A stretch of 54,362 nt of DNA from Puniceicoccaceae bacterium (GTDB lineage Bacteria; Verrucomicrobiota; Verrucomicrobiia; Opitutales; Coraliomargaritaceae), in contig JAFMDL010000007.1 in the NCBI GenBank assembly GCA_017857255.1, positions 1 to 54,362 on the forward strand. The letters run 5' to 3'. The translations under genes were made by a program, and so were the position numbers. Below the pieces are notes generated by a model. That model was not told the DNA's origin and ran no database searches. It was given only the letters and a program-made list of their open reading frames with translations. This document shows, in pieces, positions 9,765 through 20,429 of this stretch (position 1 is the stretch's first letter; each line of letters opens with the position of its first letter).

Positions 9765-10877
9765 ATGACTACTTTTCAATCACTGGGACTTTCTGGCAAT
9801 CGGATCGAGACACTGGCTCGACAAAATATTACCACGCCAACTGAAATTCAGACACAGAGCTATACGACACTCTTCAACGGTCAGGACGCGTGGCTCAGCG
9901 CCCCGACCGGCAGCGGTAAAACACTGGCCTATTTATTACCGCTCCTCGAGCGCATCGACTCTAGCAGCAAAGACCTGCAATTCGCCATCCTCTCGCCGAC
10001 ACAAGAGCTCGCCGTGCAAATTCACGAGTGCATACGCCTACTGGAAAAAGACTACGAACCCGCCATTCGTAGCCAACTTCTGATCGGCAACGCATCCGTC
10101 GTGCGCCAAAAAGAAAAACTAAAAAAGAAGCCCCACGTGATCGTCGGCACGGTGGGCCGTATGCTTGAGCTCAATATACAACGTAAACTCAAGCTCCACT
10201 GCTGCCGCATGATCGTAATCGACGAGGCCGACAATATGCTCGCCGATGATCGTATCGACGATATCGAAGCTTTCCTCAAAACCACACCGCGAGATCAGCG
10301 CCAAGTCGTCTTTACCTCTGCCACCGAAAAAGGAGGCGCATTCAACACCGCACAATCCATCGGCAAAAACGTGCAATGGCACCAAGCAGTGCAATCACCC
10401 ATGGTACCCAGCATTGAGCATAGCTACATTGAAGCCCCCTATCACAACAAAGCGCGCGCACTCCACCAGTTAATAAAAAACACTCGCCCCGAGCGCGCGA
10501 TTGCCTTTGTGCATCGTAACGAAAGTGCCGAAGCACTCGGCGCAGATCTCGAACGCCGCCACCTGCGGGTCCATGTGTTGCATGCCGGCTTGAGTAAATT
10601 CGAGCGCCAAACTGCACTGGAGCAATTTCGTAGCGGCGAGACTAAACTGCTTATCGCATCCGATGTCGCGGCGAGAGGGCTCGATATTAAAGGAATCAGT
10701 CACATCATTAACGTCGACCTCCCCTCCGACTCCAGCGACTACCTACACCGCGCAGGACGCACTGGGCGCATGGGCGAACAGGGCCACGCCATTTCTCTAC
10801 CAAGCGAGGATGAAATAAAACTCATCCGTCGTTACGAACGAGATCTCAAGATCACTGTACGTGAGATCAATTTTTAA
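9765..10877 (+). CDS. DEAD-box ATP-dependent RNA helicase
   Basis: 370 residues with all core motifs in order: Q motif TPTEIQTQS, Walker A APTGSGKT, motif Ia SPTQELAVQ, Ib GTVGRM, motif II DEAD in IDEADNML, motif III TSAT, then the RecA2 motifs RAIAFVH, SDVAARGLDI and HRAGRTGR. It lacks the C-terminal RNA-binding tail of most bacterial paralogues and ends soon after motif VI, so it is a minimal helicase. Probable role: unwinding in ribosome assembly or RNA turnover. Confidence 0.95.
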   Translation: MTTFQSLGLSGNRIETLARQNITTPTEIQTQSYTTLFNGQDAWLSAPTGSGKTLAYLLPLLERIDSSSKDLQFAILSPTQELAVQIHECIRLLEKDYEPAIRSQLLIGNASVVRQKEKLKKKPHVIVGTVGRMLELNIQRKLKLHCCRMIVIDEADNMLADDRIDDIEAFLKTTPRDQRQVVFTSATEKGGAFNTAQSIGKNVQWHQAVQSPMVPSIEHSYIEAPYHNKARALHQLIKNTRPERAIAFVHRNESAEALGADLERRHLRVHVLHAGLSKFERQTALEQFRSGETKLLIASDVAARGLDIKGISHIINVDLPSDSSDYLHRAGRTGRMGEQGHAISLPSEDEIKLIRRYERDLKITVREINF

Positions 10878-11124
10878 AGTGAGTTCTAGATCTGCGGTCT
10901 CCCCGCGGTGCAAATATTGCCTCGCCACCCATTTATTTTTTTACTGACCCTCGCACACTACACAAGCTGCCTAAATTTCTACGAATCATCGCAAGACCAT
11001 TAATGATGGTAGCACTCAGATCAACCAGTCAGCTACTTGCGAAGTAAGCTTGGCCCGAAAAGGCTTGAAGCCAGCGGGCTGCGAGGCAAATTACTCCGCT
11101 TTTCCAAAAGTACGCAGATTTTAT

Positions 11125-12225
<1,101 letters not shown>

Positions 12226-12233
12226 TTCATACT

Positions 12234-12275
12234 GGGATTTTTTAAACCACGGATAAACACAGATGAACACGGATG
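12234..12275 (+). repeat. Left copy of CCACGGAT-type repeat flanking the GxxExxY gene
   Basis: Reads GGGATTT, a short T/A run, then CCACGGATaAACACAGAT and gAACACGGAT. The right copy at 12653-12690 is its reverse complement with few changes. The possible ATG at 12263 lies inside it. Confidence 0.85.
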
Positions 12276-12649
12276 ATGGCAGCAAGTTAATGAATGCTGA
12301 TCTCACGCGCGAGATTATAGGCTGCGCATTTGAAGTAATTAATGAACTCGGGCATGGCTTGCATGAAAAGCCATACGAGAATTCACTTGTTGTAGAGTTT
12401 ACGTTAAAAAAAATAGCGTATGCTCAACAACAAGAGTTTCCGGTCCTCTACAAAAAAGTCGAAGTCGGTAAATTCATTCCCGACCTAATCGTTTATAATG
12501 CTATCGTAGTGGATACGAAAGTCATCGAGCGCATAACCGATCAGGAGCGGGGCCAAATGCTCAATTATCTCAAGATAACAGGTCTCACAGTAGGCCTCAT
12601 CATCAACTTCAAACGTCCAAAATTAGAATGGGAACGCATTGTTCTCTAA
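12263..12649 (+). CDS. GxxExxY family protein
   Basis: Up to 128 residues; homology-like sequence begins MNADLTREIIGCAFEVINELG (ATG 12290), so 12290 is an equally good start and 12263 would put the first codons inside the repeat. The naming motif is in GHGLHEKPYENSL. VGKFIPDLIVYNAIVVDTKVIERI resembles a PD-(D/E)xK-like nuclease core (D..D.K). The family is common in Verrucomicrobiota, Planctomycetes and Bacteroidota, with no established function. It stands alone between leuB and alaS, bounded by inverted repeats, as if the repeat-gene-repeat unit were one cassette. Confidence 0.85.
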   Translation: MNTDDGSKLMNADLTREIIGCAFEVINELGHGLHEKPYENSLVVEFTLKKIAYAQQQEFPVLYKKVEVGKFIPDLIVYNAIVVDTKVIERITDQERGQMLNYLKITGLTVGLIINFKRPKLEWERIVL

Positions 12650-12652
12650 TCT

Positions 12653-12690
12653 AATCCGTGTTTATCTGTGTCCATCCGTGGTTAAATCCC
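12653..12690 (-). repeat. Right, inverted copy of CCACGGAT-type repeat
   Basis: Read on the minus strand: GGGATTTAACCACGGAT, then ACACAGAT and AACACGGATT. It pairs with 12234-12275. A related word (AACCGCAGATGAACGC on the minus strand) follows at about 12721-12736 before alaS. Confidence 0.85.
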
Positions 12691-12771
12691 ATCATCCTAA
12701 TTGGTAGGTCCAACCCTTAGCGTTCATCTGCGGTTCAAAAATCAATCTGCCTCACAGCTCTTCCTTTCATC

Positions 12772-15585
12772 ATGACTTCCTCTGAAATCCGCCAGTCCTT
12801 TCTCGACTTCTTTGCCTCGAAGCAGCACACCGCGGTGCCTTCTGCTTCGCTGATGCCACAGTCGCCCGGCTTGCTGTTTACCAATGCGGGAATGAATCAA
12901 TTCGTGCCCTACTTCCTCGGCACCGAAAAAGCGCCGTATTCGCCCGCACGCGCCGCAGATACACAAAAATGCATCCGCGCTGGTGGTAAGCATAATGACT
13001 TGGAAGATGTTGGTTACGACACCTACCATCATACCTTTTTCGAGATGTTGGGCAACTGGTCCTTCGGTGATTACTTTAAAAAAGAAGCCATCGCTTGGGG
13101 ATGGGAACTCATCGTCGATGTCTGGGGAGTCCCTGCCGAGCGCCTTTATGCGACCGTCTATGCTCCCTCCGAAGGTGATCCCTCTTCCTTCGATCAAGAG
13201 GCCTACGATTTTTGGGCCGCTCATTTCGAAAGCAAAGGTCTCGACCCGAAAAAGCACATCATCAATGGCAATGTTAAGGACAACTTCTGGATGATGGGCG
13301 AAACCGGACCGTGCGGACCGTGCTCGGAGCTACACGTTGACCTCACTCCGAATGGCGACAGCGAAGGCAAACTGGTCAACATGGATTCTGATCTCTGCAT
13401 CGAGATATGGAATCTAGTCTTCATTCAATACAACGCAGAAGCTGATGGCAGTTTCCGTGACCTACCAGCGAAGCACGTCGACACGGGCATGGGCTTTGAA
13501 CGCGCCTGCTCACTGATTCAAAACACCAAGGGGTTTACCGATTTCTCGCAGAAACCTACCAATTACGCGACCGACGTCTTTCAGCCGATCTTTCGCACAC
13601 TCGAAAAACTCAGTGGCAAGATGTATCAAGACATCTATCCAGAGTCGGTAGACAGCGACAAGTCGCTCCTTTCCAACGAAATGAAAGAGGCGATTGCCTT
13701 TCGTGTCATCGCCGACCATATCCGTACGCTCTCATTCTCCTTAGCCGACGGAATTCTTCTCGGTAACACGGGGCGCAACTATGTGCTCCGCCGCATCCTT
13801 CGCCGCGCGGTGCGCTATGGGCGCACCCTTGGTTTCTCCAGTCAGCAGACTTTTCTGCCCGAACTCGTCGATACACTAGTCGAACAATTCGGCGCCGTCT
13901 TCCCGGAACTGAAAAAGCGGTCGGCAGCGATCAAAGAGAATTTACAGCGCGAAGAAGCGAGCTTCAACGAAACCCTCGATCGCGGTCTGGCTATGTTTGA
14001 ACAAGAAATCGCCGACGGGAAGCAACAACTCTGCGGTGAATTTGCGTTTAAACTATACGATACTTTCGGCTTCCCGATCGACCTCACTCAATTGCTGTGC
14101 GCGGAACGCGGGCTCAAGGTGGATATGGCAACCTTCGAACAGCATATGGAAGCTCAGCGCGAGCGGGCGCGCAGTGCTCGCACGCAACAACTTGTGCGCG
14201 CCGCAGATATCGCCACCGAAGCAAGCACTGCATTCACTGGTTTCGACGAAGATGAAGCCAACGCAACCGTGCTTGAAATACACACGCAGGACGATGCACA
14301 ATTAATCATTACTGACCGCACTCCACTCTACACCGAAATGGGCGGCCAACTTGGCGATCAAGGGACACTCACGGTCAACGGCACTCAATATCCGATCAAC
14401 GCGGTACAACAACTCAGCGCCGCTCGCGCTCATAGCCTTCCACTGGATGCTCAAATCGCAATCGGCGACGAAGTGACGCTGCGTTTGGATCCGACACGGC
14501 GGCGCCCGATCGAAGCACACCATACGGCGACACACCTACTGCACTGGGCGCTGCACGAAATCGTTTCAACGGATGCCGCACAACAAGGCTCGATGGTCAG
14601 TCGCACACGCCTGCGCTTCGACTTTAACTCAGGCGCCCTGACACCCGAGCAGATCGATGCCATCGAAAACAAAGTCAACGCCTGCATTGAAGCGGGCGAG
14701 CCTGTCAGCTGGCATGAGGTGCCCCACGAAGACATTAAAGACCGCAAAGACATCCAACAATTCTTTGGCGACAAATACGGTAAAATAGTACGTGTGGTGC
14801 AAATCGGCGGTGTGCCCGGGACACTCGACGGCTACTCCATGGAGCTCTGCGGAGGTACCCATGTGCGCAATACCAAGGACATCGGCATTTTTAAAATTAA
14901 GTCCGAGGGGGCAATTGCATCTGGGGTCCGCCGCATCGAAGCCCTATGTGGCACTGCAGCTTATGACTGGGTACGCAGTTCCGTCGAAAACGCCACGGCC
15001 GAAGAAAAAGAGCTCCGCGTTCGATTGAATGCCAAAAATGAACAACTCGCGGCTTTAGATGCTGCGCCCATTCAATTCGCGGAAATGCCGCACATCATCG
15101 TCGGTATGCTCGCCGAAGGTAACTTCGAGCAGAAAAACAAAGTGTTCAAAGAAATACTCGCCCACCTGCAAGGGCTTAAAAGTGCTGTCGTCGATGCTGA
15201 TAAAGTATTGAAGAAAGCTCAAGCTGCGGGAGCAGCAAAGGTCGCCAACGCTTTGCTCACCGAACAGGACCTGAGCACCCACGTCGTACTCTCCGCAGAA
15301 GGCCCCGCCGCACTGCTGCAGGAACTGCTGAACGGGCTCAAGGGCAGACAATTCGCAAATGCCGCCTTCTGTGTCGTTGATGACGGCGAGAAGCTGTATC
15401 TCGGCGCATTGTGCGGCAACGTTGCAAAATCGGCAGGACTGATGGCTGGAAGATTAATTCAAACACTCGCACCCATTGCCGGAGGTAAGGGTGGCGGCAA
15501 GCCAGACATGGCTCGCGGTGCCGCCTCCGAACGCTCCAAGGTTAGCGAACTCATTGCTGCAGCCAAAGACGCACTGCAGGCTTAA
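12772..15585 (+). CDS. alaS: Alanyl-tRNA synthetase
   Basis: 937 residues from ATG 12772 (MTSSEIRQSFLDFFASKQH). Class II catalytic core: SLMPQSPGLLFTNAGMNQFVPYFLG (motif 1 region), HHTFFEMLGNWSFGDYFK (motif 2), and DTGMGFERACSLIQ (motif 3). The editing domain has the zinc-binding HHTATHLLHWAL and CGGTHVRNT. The C-terminal DHHA1-like region ends GGKGGGKPDMARGA. Charges tRNA-Ala and clears mischarged Ser or Gly. Complete; a terminator follows. Confidence 0.98.
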   Translation: MTSSEIRQSFLDFFASKQHTAVPSASLMPQSPGLLFTNAGMNQFVPYFLGTEKAPYSPARAADTQKCIRAGGKHNDLEDVGYDTYHHTFFEMLGNWSFGDYFKKEAIAWGWELIVDVWGVPAERLYATVYAPSEGDPSSFDQEAYDFWAAHFESKGLDPKKHIINGNVKDNFWMMGETGPCGPCSELHVDLTPNGDSEGKLVNMDSDLCIEIWNLVFIQYNAEADGSFRDLPAKHVDTGMGFERACSLIQNTKGFTDFSQKPTNYATDVFQPIFRTLEKLSGKMYQDIYPESVDSDKSLLSNEMKEAIAFRVIADHIRTLSFSLADGILLGNTGRNYVLRRILRRAVRYGRTLGFSSQQTFLPELVDTLVEQFGAVFPELKKRSAAIKENLQREEASFNETLDRGLAMFEQEIADGKQQLCGEFAFKLYDTFGFPIDLTQLLCAERGLKVDMATFEQHMEAQRERARSARTQQLVRAADIATEASTAFTGFDEDEANATVLEIHTQDDAQLIITDRTPLYTEMGGQLGDQGTLTVNGTQYPINAVQQLSAARAHSLPLDAQIAIGDEVTLRLDPTRRRPIEAHHTATHLLHWALHEIVSTDAAQQGSMVSRTRLRFDFNSGALTPEQIDAIENKVNACIEAGEPVSWHEVPHEDIKDRKDIQQFFGDKYGKIVRVVQIGGVPGTLDGYSMELCGGTHVRNTKDIGIFKIKSEGAIASGVRRIEALCGTAAYDWVRSSVENATAEEKELRVRLNAKNEQLAALDAAPIQFAEMPHIIVGMLAEGNFEQKNKVFKEILAHLQGLKSAVVDADKVLKKAQAAGAAKVANALLTEQDLSTHVVLSAEGPAALLQELLNGLKGRQFANAAFCVVDDGEKLYLGALCGNVAKSAGLMAGRLIQTLAPIAGGKGGGKPDMARGAASERSKVSELIAAAKDALQA

Positions 15586-15602
15586 GTAACTCATTGAGGC
15601 AC

Positions 15603-15635
15603 AAAAAAGGCTCACCGTAAGGGTGAGCTTTTTTT
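15603..15635. terminator. Bidirectional terminator between alaS and the NUDIX gene
   Basis: Stem GCTCACC (15610-15616) with GGTGAGC (15622-15628), preceded by six A and followed by seven T, so it can stop transcription from both converging genes. Confidence 0.9.
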
Positions 15636-15662
15636 ATAAATCACTGTAACGGGCACTTACAT

Positions 15663-16229
15663 CTAACCAGCTAACATCTTGTAATAGAGCAGCCCCGTGA
15701 GTGCCAACGCATGGCCAATTTTACAATCACGCGCCCAATCAAAGACTTCTGATTCTGGTACGACACGAATCTCCATCTCCTCATGCTCATCCCAATCAGT
15801 ACCATCGGCATGTAGCTCAACGTTATCCGCAAACACGATGTAACACTGATTATTCAAGATCGCAGGATTTGGACTGCAATGACCAATCAAACGGCCACTC
15901 TCTGCAATATAACCAGTCTCTTCCTTTAACTCCCGCAAGCCGGCAGTTACTGGATCTTCTCCCGCATCAATAATACCGCCTGGAAATTCCCATGACAATG
16001 CATCCGTACCCCAGCGAAATTGGCGCACCATGATTAGCTCACGAGCACGTGTGCGAGCAATCACGACCACCCAATCACGGGAATCAATGTAGTAGAACTC
16101 ACCCTCATTACCCAACTCAGGGTGTCGGTAGCGCCGCGCACGTAAGTCCCAAACACGACAAGCATGGAGCAGCCTATCATCCAACAGGTGCCACCGTGCG
16201 GGCGCCTTAGGTTCCTCTTGGTCCGCCAT
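15663..16229 (-). CDS. NUDIX hydrolase, ADP-ribose pyrophosphatase-like
   Basis: 188 residues. The Nudix box is complete: [15 protein letters not shown] followed by RELKEETGY, fitting G-x5-E-x7-R-E-U-x-E-E-x-G-U. The upstream [32 protein letters not shown] is typical of ADP-ribose/nucleotide-sugar hydrolases. Its ATG overlaps the stop of the LysM gene by one base (TAATG), so the two are co-transcribed and translationally coupled. Likely a housecleaning enzyme; substrate not proven. Confidence 0.93.
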   Translation of the reverse strand: MADQEEPKAPARWHLLDDRLLHACRVWDLRARRYRHPELGNEGEFYYIDSRDWVVVIARTRARELIMVRQFRWGTDALSWEFPGGIIDAGEDPVTAGLRELKEETGYIAESGRLIGHCSPNPAILNNQCYIVFADNVELHADGTDWDEHEEMEIRVVPESEVFDWARDCKIGHALALTGLLYYKMLAG

Positions 16230-16837
16230 TATTTGGCTGGAATATTAATTGTCTGGCCAATCGATAAGCGCCGCGGATTTGTATCTGGATTCGCATCCAG
16301 AATTGCTTGTAAGCTAACACCTGTCTGCTCCGCAATCTTGCCAAAATTATCACCCGCAACAATGACATAGGTTGTCGCAACTCCGGCCGCAGCGGATACT
16401 ACATCGGCATTGACCAGCGCCCCCGCACTCGAAGTCTCTGCCGCGGCCCTCACTTGCGCGGGACGGAACCCCGCCTCGGCAAATTCATTTAGCTTCTGCG
16501 CGGTCTTCACTATTTGTTCACGATTCGTATTGAGTTCAGTAGCGAGCTGCTTAACCGCCTGCTCACTCTGAGAGCTATAAACACGCAAGCGGCTGATCGT
16601 CTTACTTTGCTCGTCTAACTTTGCCGATAGCTCCGTAATATGAGTCTCAAAACCATTAATCACTTTTTCAATCTGCGCTGCGCTTGATTGACTTGCAGAG
16701 ACAGTTTCATCGATTGGATTAAGGCGTTGGTTCGCATTCAGCCCAAAATATAGGCCTGCGCCACCAAGCACGATTCCGAACACAGCAAGTGCCAAAGGAA
16801 CCATGTTGCCCGCGGGTTGAATATCGTCATCTTCCAT
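16229..16837 (-). CDS. Membrane-anchored coiled-coil LysM protein
   Basis: 202 residues: a short cytoplasmic start, one transmembrane helix ([21 protein letters not shown], about residues 13-33), a coiled coil (about 45-115, [23 protein letters not shown] and neighbours), then a C-terminal LysM domain ([30 protein letters not shown]...[12 protein letters not shown]) that should bind peptidoglycan. Probably links the inner membrane to the wall. First gene of a two-gene operon with the NUDIX gene. Confidence 0.9.
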   Translation of the reverse strand: MEDDDIQPAGNMVPLALAVFGIVLGGAGLYFGLNANQRLNPIDETVSASQSSAAQIEKVINGFETHITELSAKLDEQSKTISRLRVYSSQSEQAVKQLATELNTNREQIVKTAQKLNEFAEAGFRPAQVRAAAETSSAGALVNADVVSAAAGVATTYVIVAGDNFGKIAEQTGVSLQAILDANPDTNPRRLSIGQTINIPAK

Positions 16838-16910
16838 ATAGTGTCAAAACCTAAGAGATTCAACGAACTGTGCAAGCAATGGATACGAGAGGTTGCCAGT
16901 TATAAAAAAT

Positions 16911-17621
16911 ATGCCCAACTTGACTGTGATGCCTGATCCAAACAAGCCCTCCAAGCGACTATTACGCCTGCTATTGCTGCTAGGTGTCTCTATTGCCATC
17001 GGAGCAGCCTTACTCTACGCTGCCTGGAGTGCACATCCAGATATTGATTATTGGCTAGAGCTCGTACACCAAATCCAGGCCTTCCTAGTAGCGCATCCGC
17101 TGCTACTTATTTTAGCACTCGCAACACTGCCTGGCATCGGCGTACCACTCACCCCCGTACTACTGCTGTTTGGGATCGTCATGGGCTCCCGCTTTGGTAT
17201 GCCCGCCACCTGTTTCATCGGTATGCTTACGATGGCTGTCTGCACCACATGGACCTACCTACTTGCGGCCGGACCGCTGCGTGGATTTTTAACAAAGTAC
17301 ATACTGAAACAATGGCAATTGCCTGAGCTGTCTGATCAAAGTGCGCTACGCTTGGGTCTGATTATTCGCATTACCCCAGGCCTCCCCTACGCCCTTCAAA
17401 ATATCGCCCTAGGTGTAATGGGCATGCGTCTTAAACCCTACTTAATGGTCTCGCTACCGATTCAGAGCCTCTACACCGTCGCTCTCATCATTACTGGCGG
17501 AGCACTTTTTGAAGGCCAGACCGGCATCGCATTATTTGGAGTACTTCTGTTCATTATCATTATTTTAGTGGCTCGCATGTTACGGAATCGCTCTAAACAA
17601 ACACCCACTCATGTTAGATAA
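16911..17621 (+). CDS. TVP38/TMEM64 (VTT-domain) membrane protein
   Basis: About 236 residues from ATG 16911; ATG 16929 and TTG 16893 are alternatives. About five to six hydrophobic helices. [33 protein letters not shown] and [32 protein letters not shown] are the paired re-entrant motifs of the VTT/DedA-like family. The function in this branch is unsettled; lipid or small-molecule transport is suggested for relatives. It overlaps xseA by 11 nt. Confidence 0.88.
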   Translation: MPNLTVMPDPNKPSKRLLRLLLLLGVSIAIGAALLYAAWSAHPDIDYWLELVHQIQAFLVAHPLLLILALATLPGIGVPLTPVLLLFGIVMGSRFGMPATCFIGMLTMAVCTTWTYLLAAGPLRGFLTKYILKQWQLPELSDQSALRLGLIIRITPGLPYALQNIALGVMGMRLKPYLMVSLPIQSLYTVALIITGGALFEGQTGIALFGVLLFIIIILVARMLRNRSKQTPTHVR

Positions 17622-18957
17622 TCTTATCGCACCTGCTGCCGATCAGGTTTTAAAAGTAACTGAACTAACTCGCCAGATTAAGGCGCAGTTAGAAGAGCGC
17701 TTTACGCAACTATGGGTCCAAGGTGAGATCTCCAACCTCAGGCGGCAGAGCTCAGGCCATATTTATTTTTCACTTAAAGATGCCGGTAGTCAGCTCCCTT
17801 GTGTCTTATTTGCTCGCGATGCTGCTCACCAAAGTTTCCAACTCGAAGACGGCATGGAGGTCCTACTCTTAGGAAGTCTCTCCGTATACGCTCCTCACGG
17901 ACGCTACCAATTAATCGCAAAGATGACCGTACAGAGTGGCCAAGGTCGTCTCCAGGTAGAGTTTGAACGTCTCAAAAAAAAGCTCTCTGCTGAAGGACTT
18001 TTTGACCCGTCGAGCAAGCGCCCACTACCAACATTACCGATGCGGATCGCCGTCGTAACTTCACCCACTGGAGCCGCGGTGCGTGACTTTCTGCGTATCC
18101 TCAAGCGTCGCAATTACAAGGGCGAGATCATCGTCTTCCCAGCACGGGTACAGGGCAAAGGCGCTGAGAAAGAAATTGCCGCAATGCTGGAATATGCAGG
18201 CGCCAGCAAAGACTTTGATCTTGCGGTAATCACCCGTGGCGGAGGCAGCATTGAAGATCTATGGGCCTTTAATGAAGAATTGCTCGCAAGAGCCGTCGCC
18301 ACTTGTCCACTGCCAGTGATCTCTGCTGTCGGACATGAGATCGACACAGTCCTTACAGACTATGCAGCGGATCAACGTGCCGAAACTCCCTCCGCCGCAG
18401 CTGAGCTGATCTCATCTTTGGCGATTGAGGCTGAACAACGTTTAGAACAGGCTCAAATTAACCTACTCTATAGCATTGAGACGCACATCCATAACCGCCG
18501 CCAAAGTCTAGATCGACTGCAAACAAAAATGCAGCTCATCGCACCCGCGCGACAAGTAGAGATATTGGGGATGAAACTGGACGACCTTGAAAATCATCTC
18601 AGTCAAAGTCTGCAGACGCGATTAAATCAGGAGCGTACAAAACTGGCGCAACAATCTCAAAAGCTAGCTGAACATCATCCACGTATCCAAATCAGCTTAG
18701 CACATCAGGCACTCGGAAATCTTGACCAACGTCTAGGTCGAGCCGCTAAAGTCGAAGCACACACGAAGCAAGAACATCTACTTCATTTACAAAAACGCCT
18801 AGATAACAGTAGCTTGAATGCCACATTGCGCCGAGGCTATGCCGTTCTAAAAAATACTGATGGCGCGATCATCAGTAGCGCGAAAAACGCGCAAAATTCC
18901 GCACAGCTCACTGCACTACTCAATGACGGTGAAGTCGCGCTAAAGGTGCTGAAATAA
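17611..18957 (+). CDS. xseA: Exodeoxyribonuclease VII large subunit
   Basis: 448 residues from ATG 17611. The N-terminal OB fold has [27 protein letters not shown]. The catalytic domain has [46 protein letters not shown] and [30 protein letters not shown] long helical C-terminal region follows, ending near [11 protein letters not shown]. Degrades single-stranded DNA to oligonucleotides with XseB; xseB is not visible nearby. Translationally coupled to the upstream membrane-protein gene. Confidence 0.96.
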   Translation: MLDNLIAPAADQVLKVTELTRQIKAQLEERFTQLWVQGEISNLRRQSSGHIYFSLKDAGSQLPCVLFARDAAHQSFQLEDGMEVLLLGSLSVYAPHGRYQLIAKMTVQSGQGRLQVEFERLKKKLSAEGLFDPSSKRPLPTLPMRIAVVTSPTGAAVRDFLRILKRRNYKGEIIVFPARVQGKGAEKEIAAMLEYAGASKDFDLAVITRGGGSIEDLWAFNEELLARAVATCPLPVISAVGHEIDTVLTDYAADQRAETPSAAAELISSLAIEAEQRLEQAQINLLYSIETHIHNRRQSLDRLQTKMQLIAPARQVEILGMKLDDLENHLSQSLQTRLNQERTKLAQQSQKLAEHHPRIQISLAHQALGNLDQRLGRAAKVEAHTKQEHLLHLQKRLDNSSLNATLRRGYAVLKNTDGAIISSAKNAQNSAQLTALLNDGEVALKVLK

Positions 18958-19099
18958 TGCAGGCCTCCAGCAAGTCACATACAAACATCACCACTGCTAA
19001 AAACACGGCTTTTTATCAAATTTAGTAAATAATTAATAAAAGCCGCTAACCACTCAGGCAAACGGGTAAAATTAAGTTTACCAATCACAAGAAAACAGA

Positions 19100-19891
19100 T
19101 TGAAAACATTTGTGAGTGAGCCATCTGAACAACCCAATACATTCAAATTAAAACTCTCAAATCCTGAAGCTGGAGTGCAACCCGCACCTTCGATTCCACC
19201 AACACCTGGTCCAATTGTACCACGTGAACCGCTCAAAATTGTTGCCCGCGAGTCCACGAGCGCCAATTGTAATTCCACACCACCTACCCGGCCTGTAGCG
19301 GTTGAACCAAATCAGAATCAAGCGAATCCACAAACAATCGCACAAATCTCTTCGCCATCCCCAAAAAGCCATCTGCTGGGTAGCATACTCTTTATGATAG
19401 GAATATGCGGCATTCTGACCGCAGCAATTACTGGCATTTGGTATCTGCTAAAAAATAATACGACCGAACTCTCGGCAGAAAATACCCCTGTAATGAACGC
19501 AGCGACCGTCAACCCGATCGCAAATGCTCAAGTAGCCGTTAAACAAACACCCCAGCAAGCAATCGAAGAAATAATGGAGGCGCTGGATCCTACTGCCAGC
19601 ACAATGGCTGACACCCCCGCGCCTGAAAATGAAGGCCCCGCAGTCTCAGAAACAACATTAACAGCAGAGGCCTCCGGATCGTCACTCCGAGAGCAAGTTT
19701 CTCAATATCTGCAAACGATTCAGATCGAAGGCATACGCTCTGGGCCGCAAGCACGAGTAATGCTTCATGGTAAAAACTTCAAGATAAACGAAGTCATTCA
19801 ACCTGATACTGGCTTAATATTTATCGGAGTAAGTGATCAGGAATTGCGATTTAAAGACCGTAACGGAGTGATTTATGTTAAAATCTTCTGA
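19100..19891 (+). CDS. Single-pass membrane protein with PilP/GspB-like C-terminal domain
   Basis: 263 residues from TTG 19100. Layout: Pro-rich N-terminal cytoplasmic region (AGVQPAPSIPPTPGPIVP), one transmembrane helix (LLGSILFMIGICGILTAAITGIWYLL, about residues 93-118), a low-complexity linker, then a compact beta-rich domain IEGIRSGPQARVMLHGKNFKINEVIQ...LIFIGVSDQELRFKDRNG. The last part resembles the HR-type domain of PilP/GspC/GspB, inner-membrane clamps of type IV pili and type II secretion; this is a pattern judgement, not a search result. It heads a two-gene unit with a lipoprotein gene. A GspE-like ATPase lies at 49.7 kb. Confidence 0.6.
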   Translation: MKTFVSEPSEQPNTFKLKLSNPEAGVQPAPSIPPTPGPIVPREPLKIVARESTSANCNSTPPTRPVAVEPNQNQANPQTIAQISSPSPKSHLLGSILFMIGICGILTAAITGIWYLLKNNTTELSAENTPVMNAATVNPIANAQVAVKQTPQQAIEEIMEALDPTASTMADTPAPENEGPAVSETTLTAEASGSSLREQVSQYLQTIQIEGIRSGPQARVMLHGKNFKINEVIQPDTGLIFIGVSDQELRFKDRNGVIYVKIF

Positions 19892-19930
19892 TTGCACTCT
19901 ACTAAAAATTCATTTGTTATCGTAGGGAAT

Positions 19931-20326
19931 ATGAAATTGAAAGCAACAGTTCTCTCTCTCCTCGCGCTCATCGTAGCCTTTTTTTCCGGCTGCACGACAC
20001 CAGTCGCTATCGACCCAATGACAGGGCAACAGCAGACAGCTCAATATCAAGGTGGCTACTTTTATGCACCACTCGCAGCTGATACTGATGCGATCTTCCA
20101 GGCGACTATTCGCGAGATGGATAAAATGGGCGGGCTCTTGCGCACGGGCGAAATCCACAAAAATAACTACATCAAAATCTACGCACGCGTGGTTGGAGAT
20201 AAAGAGGTCGTCGTACGCATCAAACAAGTAGCCGCTGGAGAATCTGAAATTCGTATTCGTGTAGGCGCACTTGGTGATCTCCCGTATTCTCAAGTGATCT
20301 TCGCTAAAATTCGCGACGCACTGTAA
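19931..20326 (+). CDS. DUF3568-like lipoprotein
   Basis: 131 residues from ATG 19931. Lipoprotein signal MKLKATVLSLLALIVAFFSGC with lipobox Cys at residue 21. The mature part (YQGGYFYAPLAADTDAIFQATIREMDKMGG, VVRIKQVAAGESEIRIRVGALGD) has the alternating pattern of the DUF3568 family. The frame is open back to 19892, but the signal peptide fixes 19931. Probably periplasmic and membrane-anchored; function unknown. Confidence 0.8.
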   Translation: MKLKATVLSLLALIVAFFSGCTTPVAIDPMTGQQQTAQYQGGYFYAPLAADTDAIFQATIREMDKMGGLLRTGEIHKNNYIKIYARVVGDKEVVVRIKQVAAGESEIRIRVGALGDLPYSQVIFAKIRDAL

Positions 20327-20347
20327 TACCCCACACAAAAGCTTTCC

Positions 20348-20381
20348 AAACCGCCTTTCCACTTGGATCGGCGGTTTTTTT
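20348..20381 (+). terminator. Rho-independent terminator after the lipoprotein gene
   Basis: Stem AAACCGCC (20348-20355) with GGCGGTTT (20370-20377), followed by T. Confidence 0.85.
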
Positions 20382-20429
20382 ATGTTTTTCTCGGCTGCAA
20401 CTTAATCACCCTTACCTGATAGATATAGT

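Noticed and set aside
19006..19045. Terminator after xseA
   Set aside because: CGGCTTTTTAT and ATAAAAGCCG pair only with a bulge and a 19-nt loop, and no T run follows; too weak to call.
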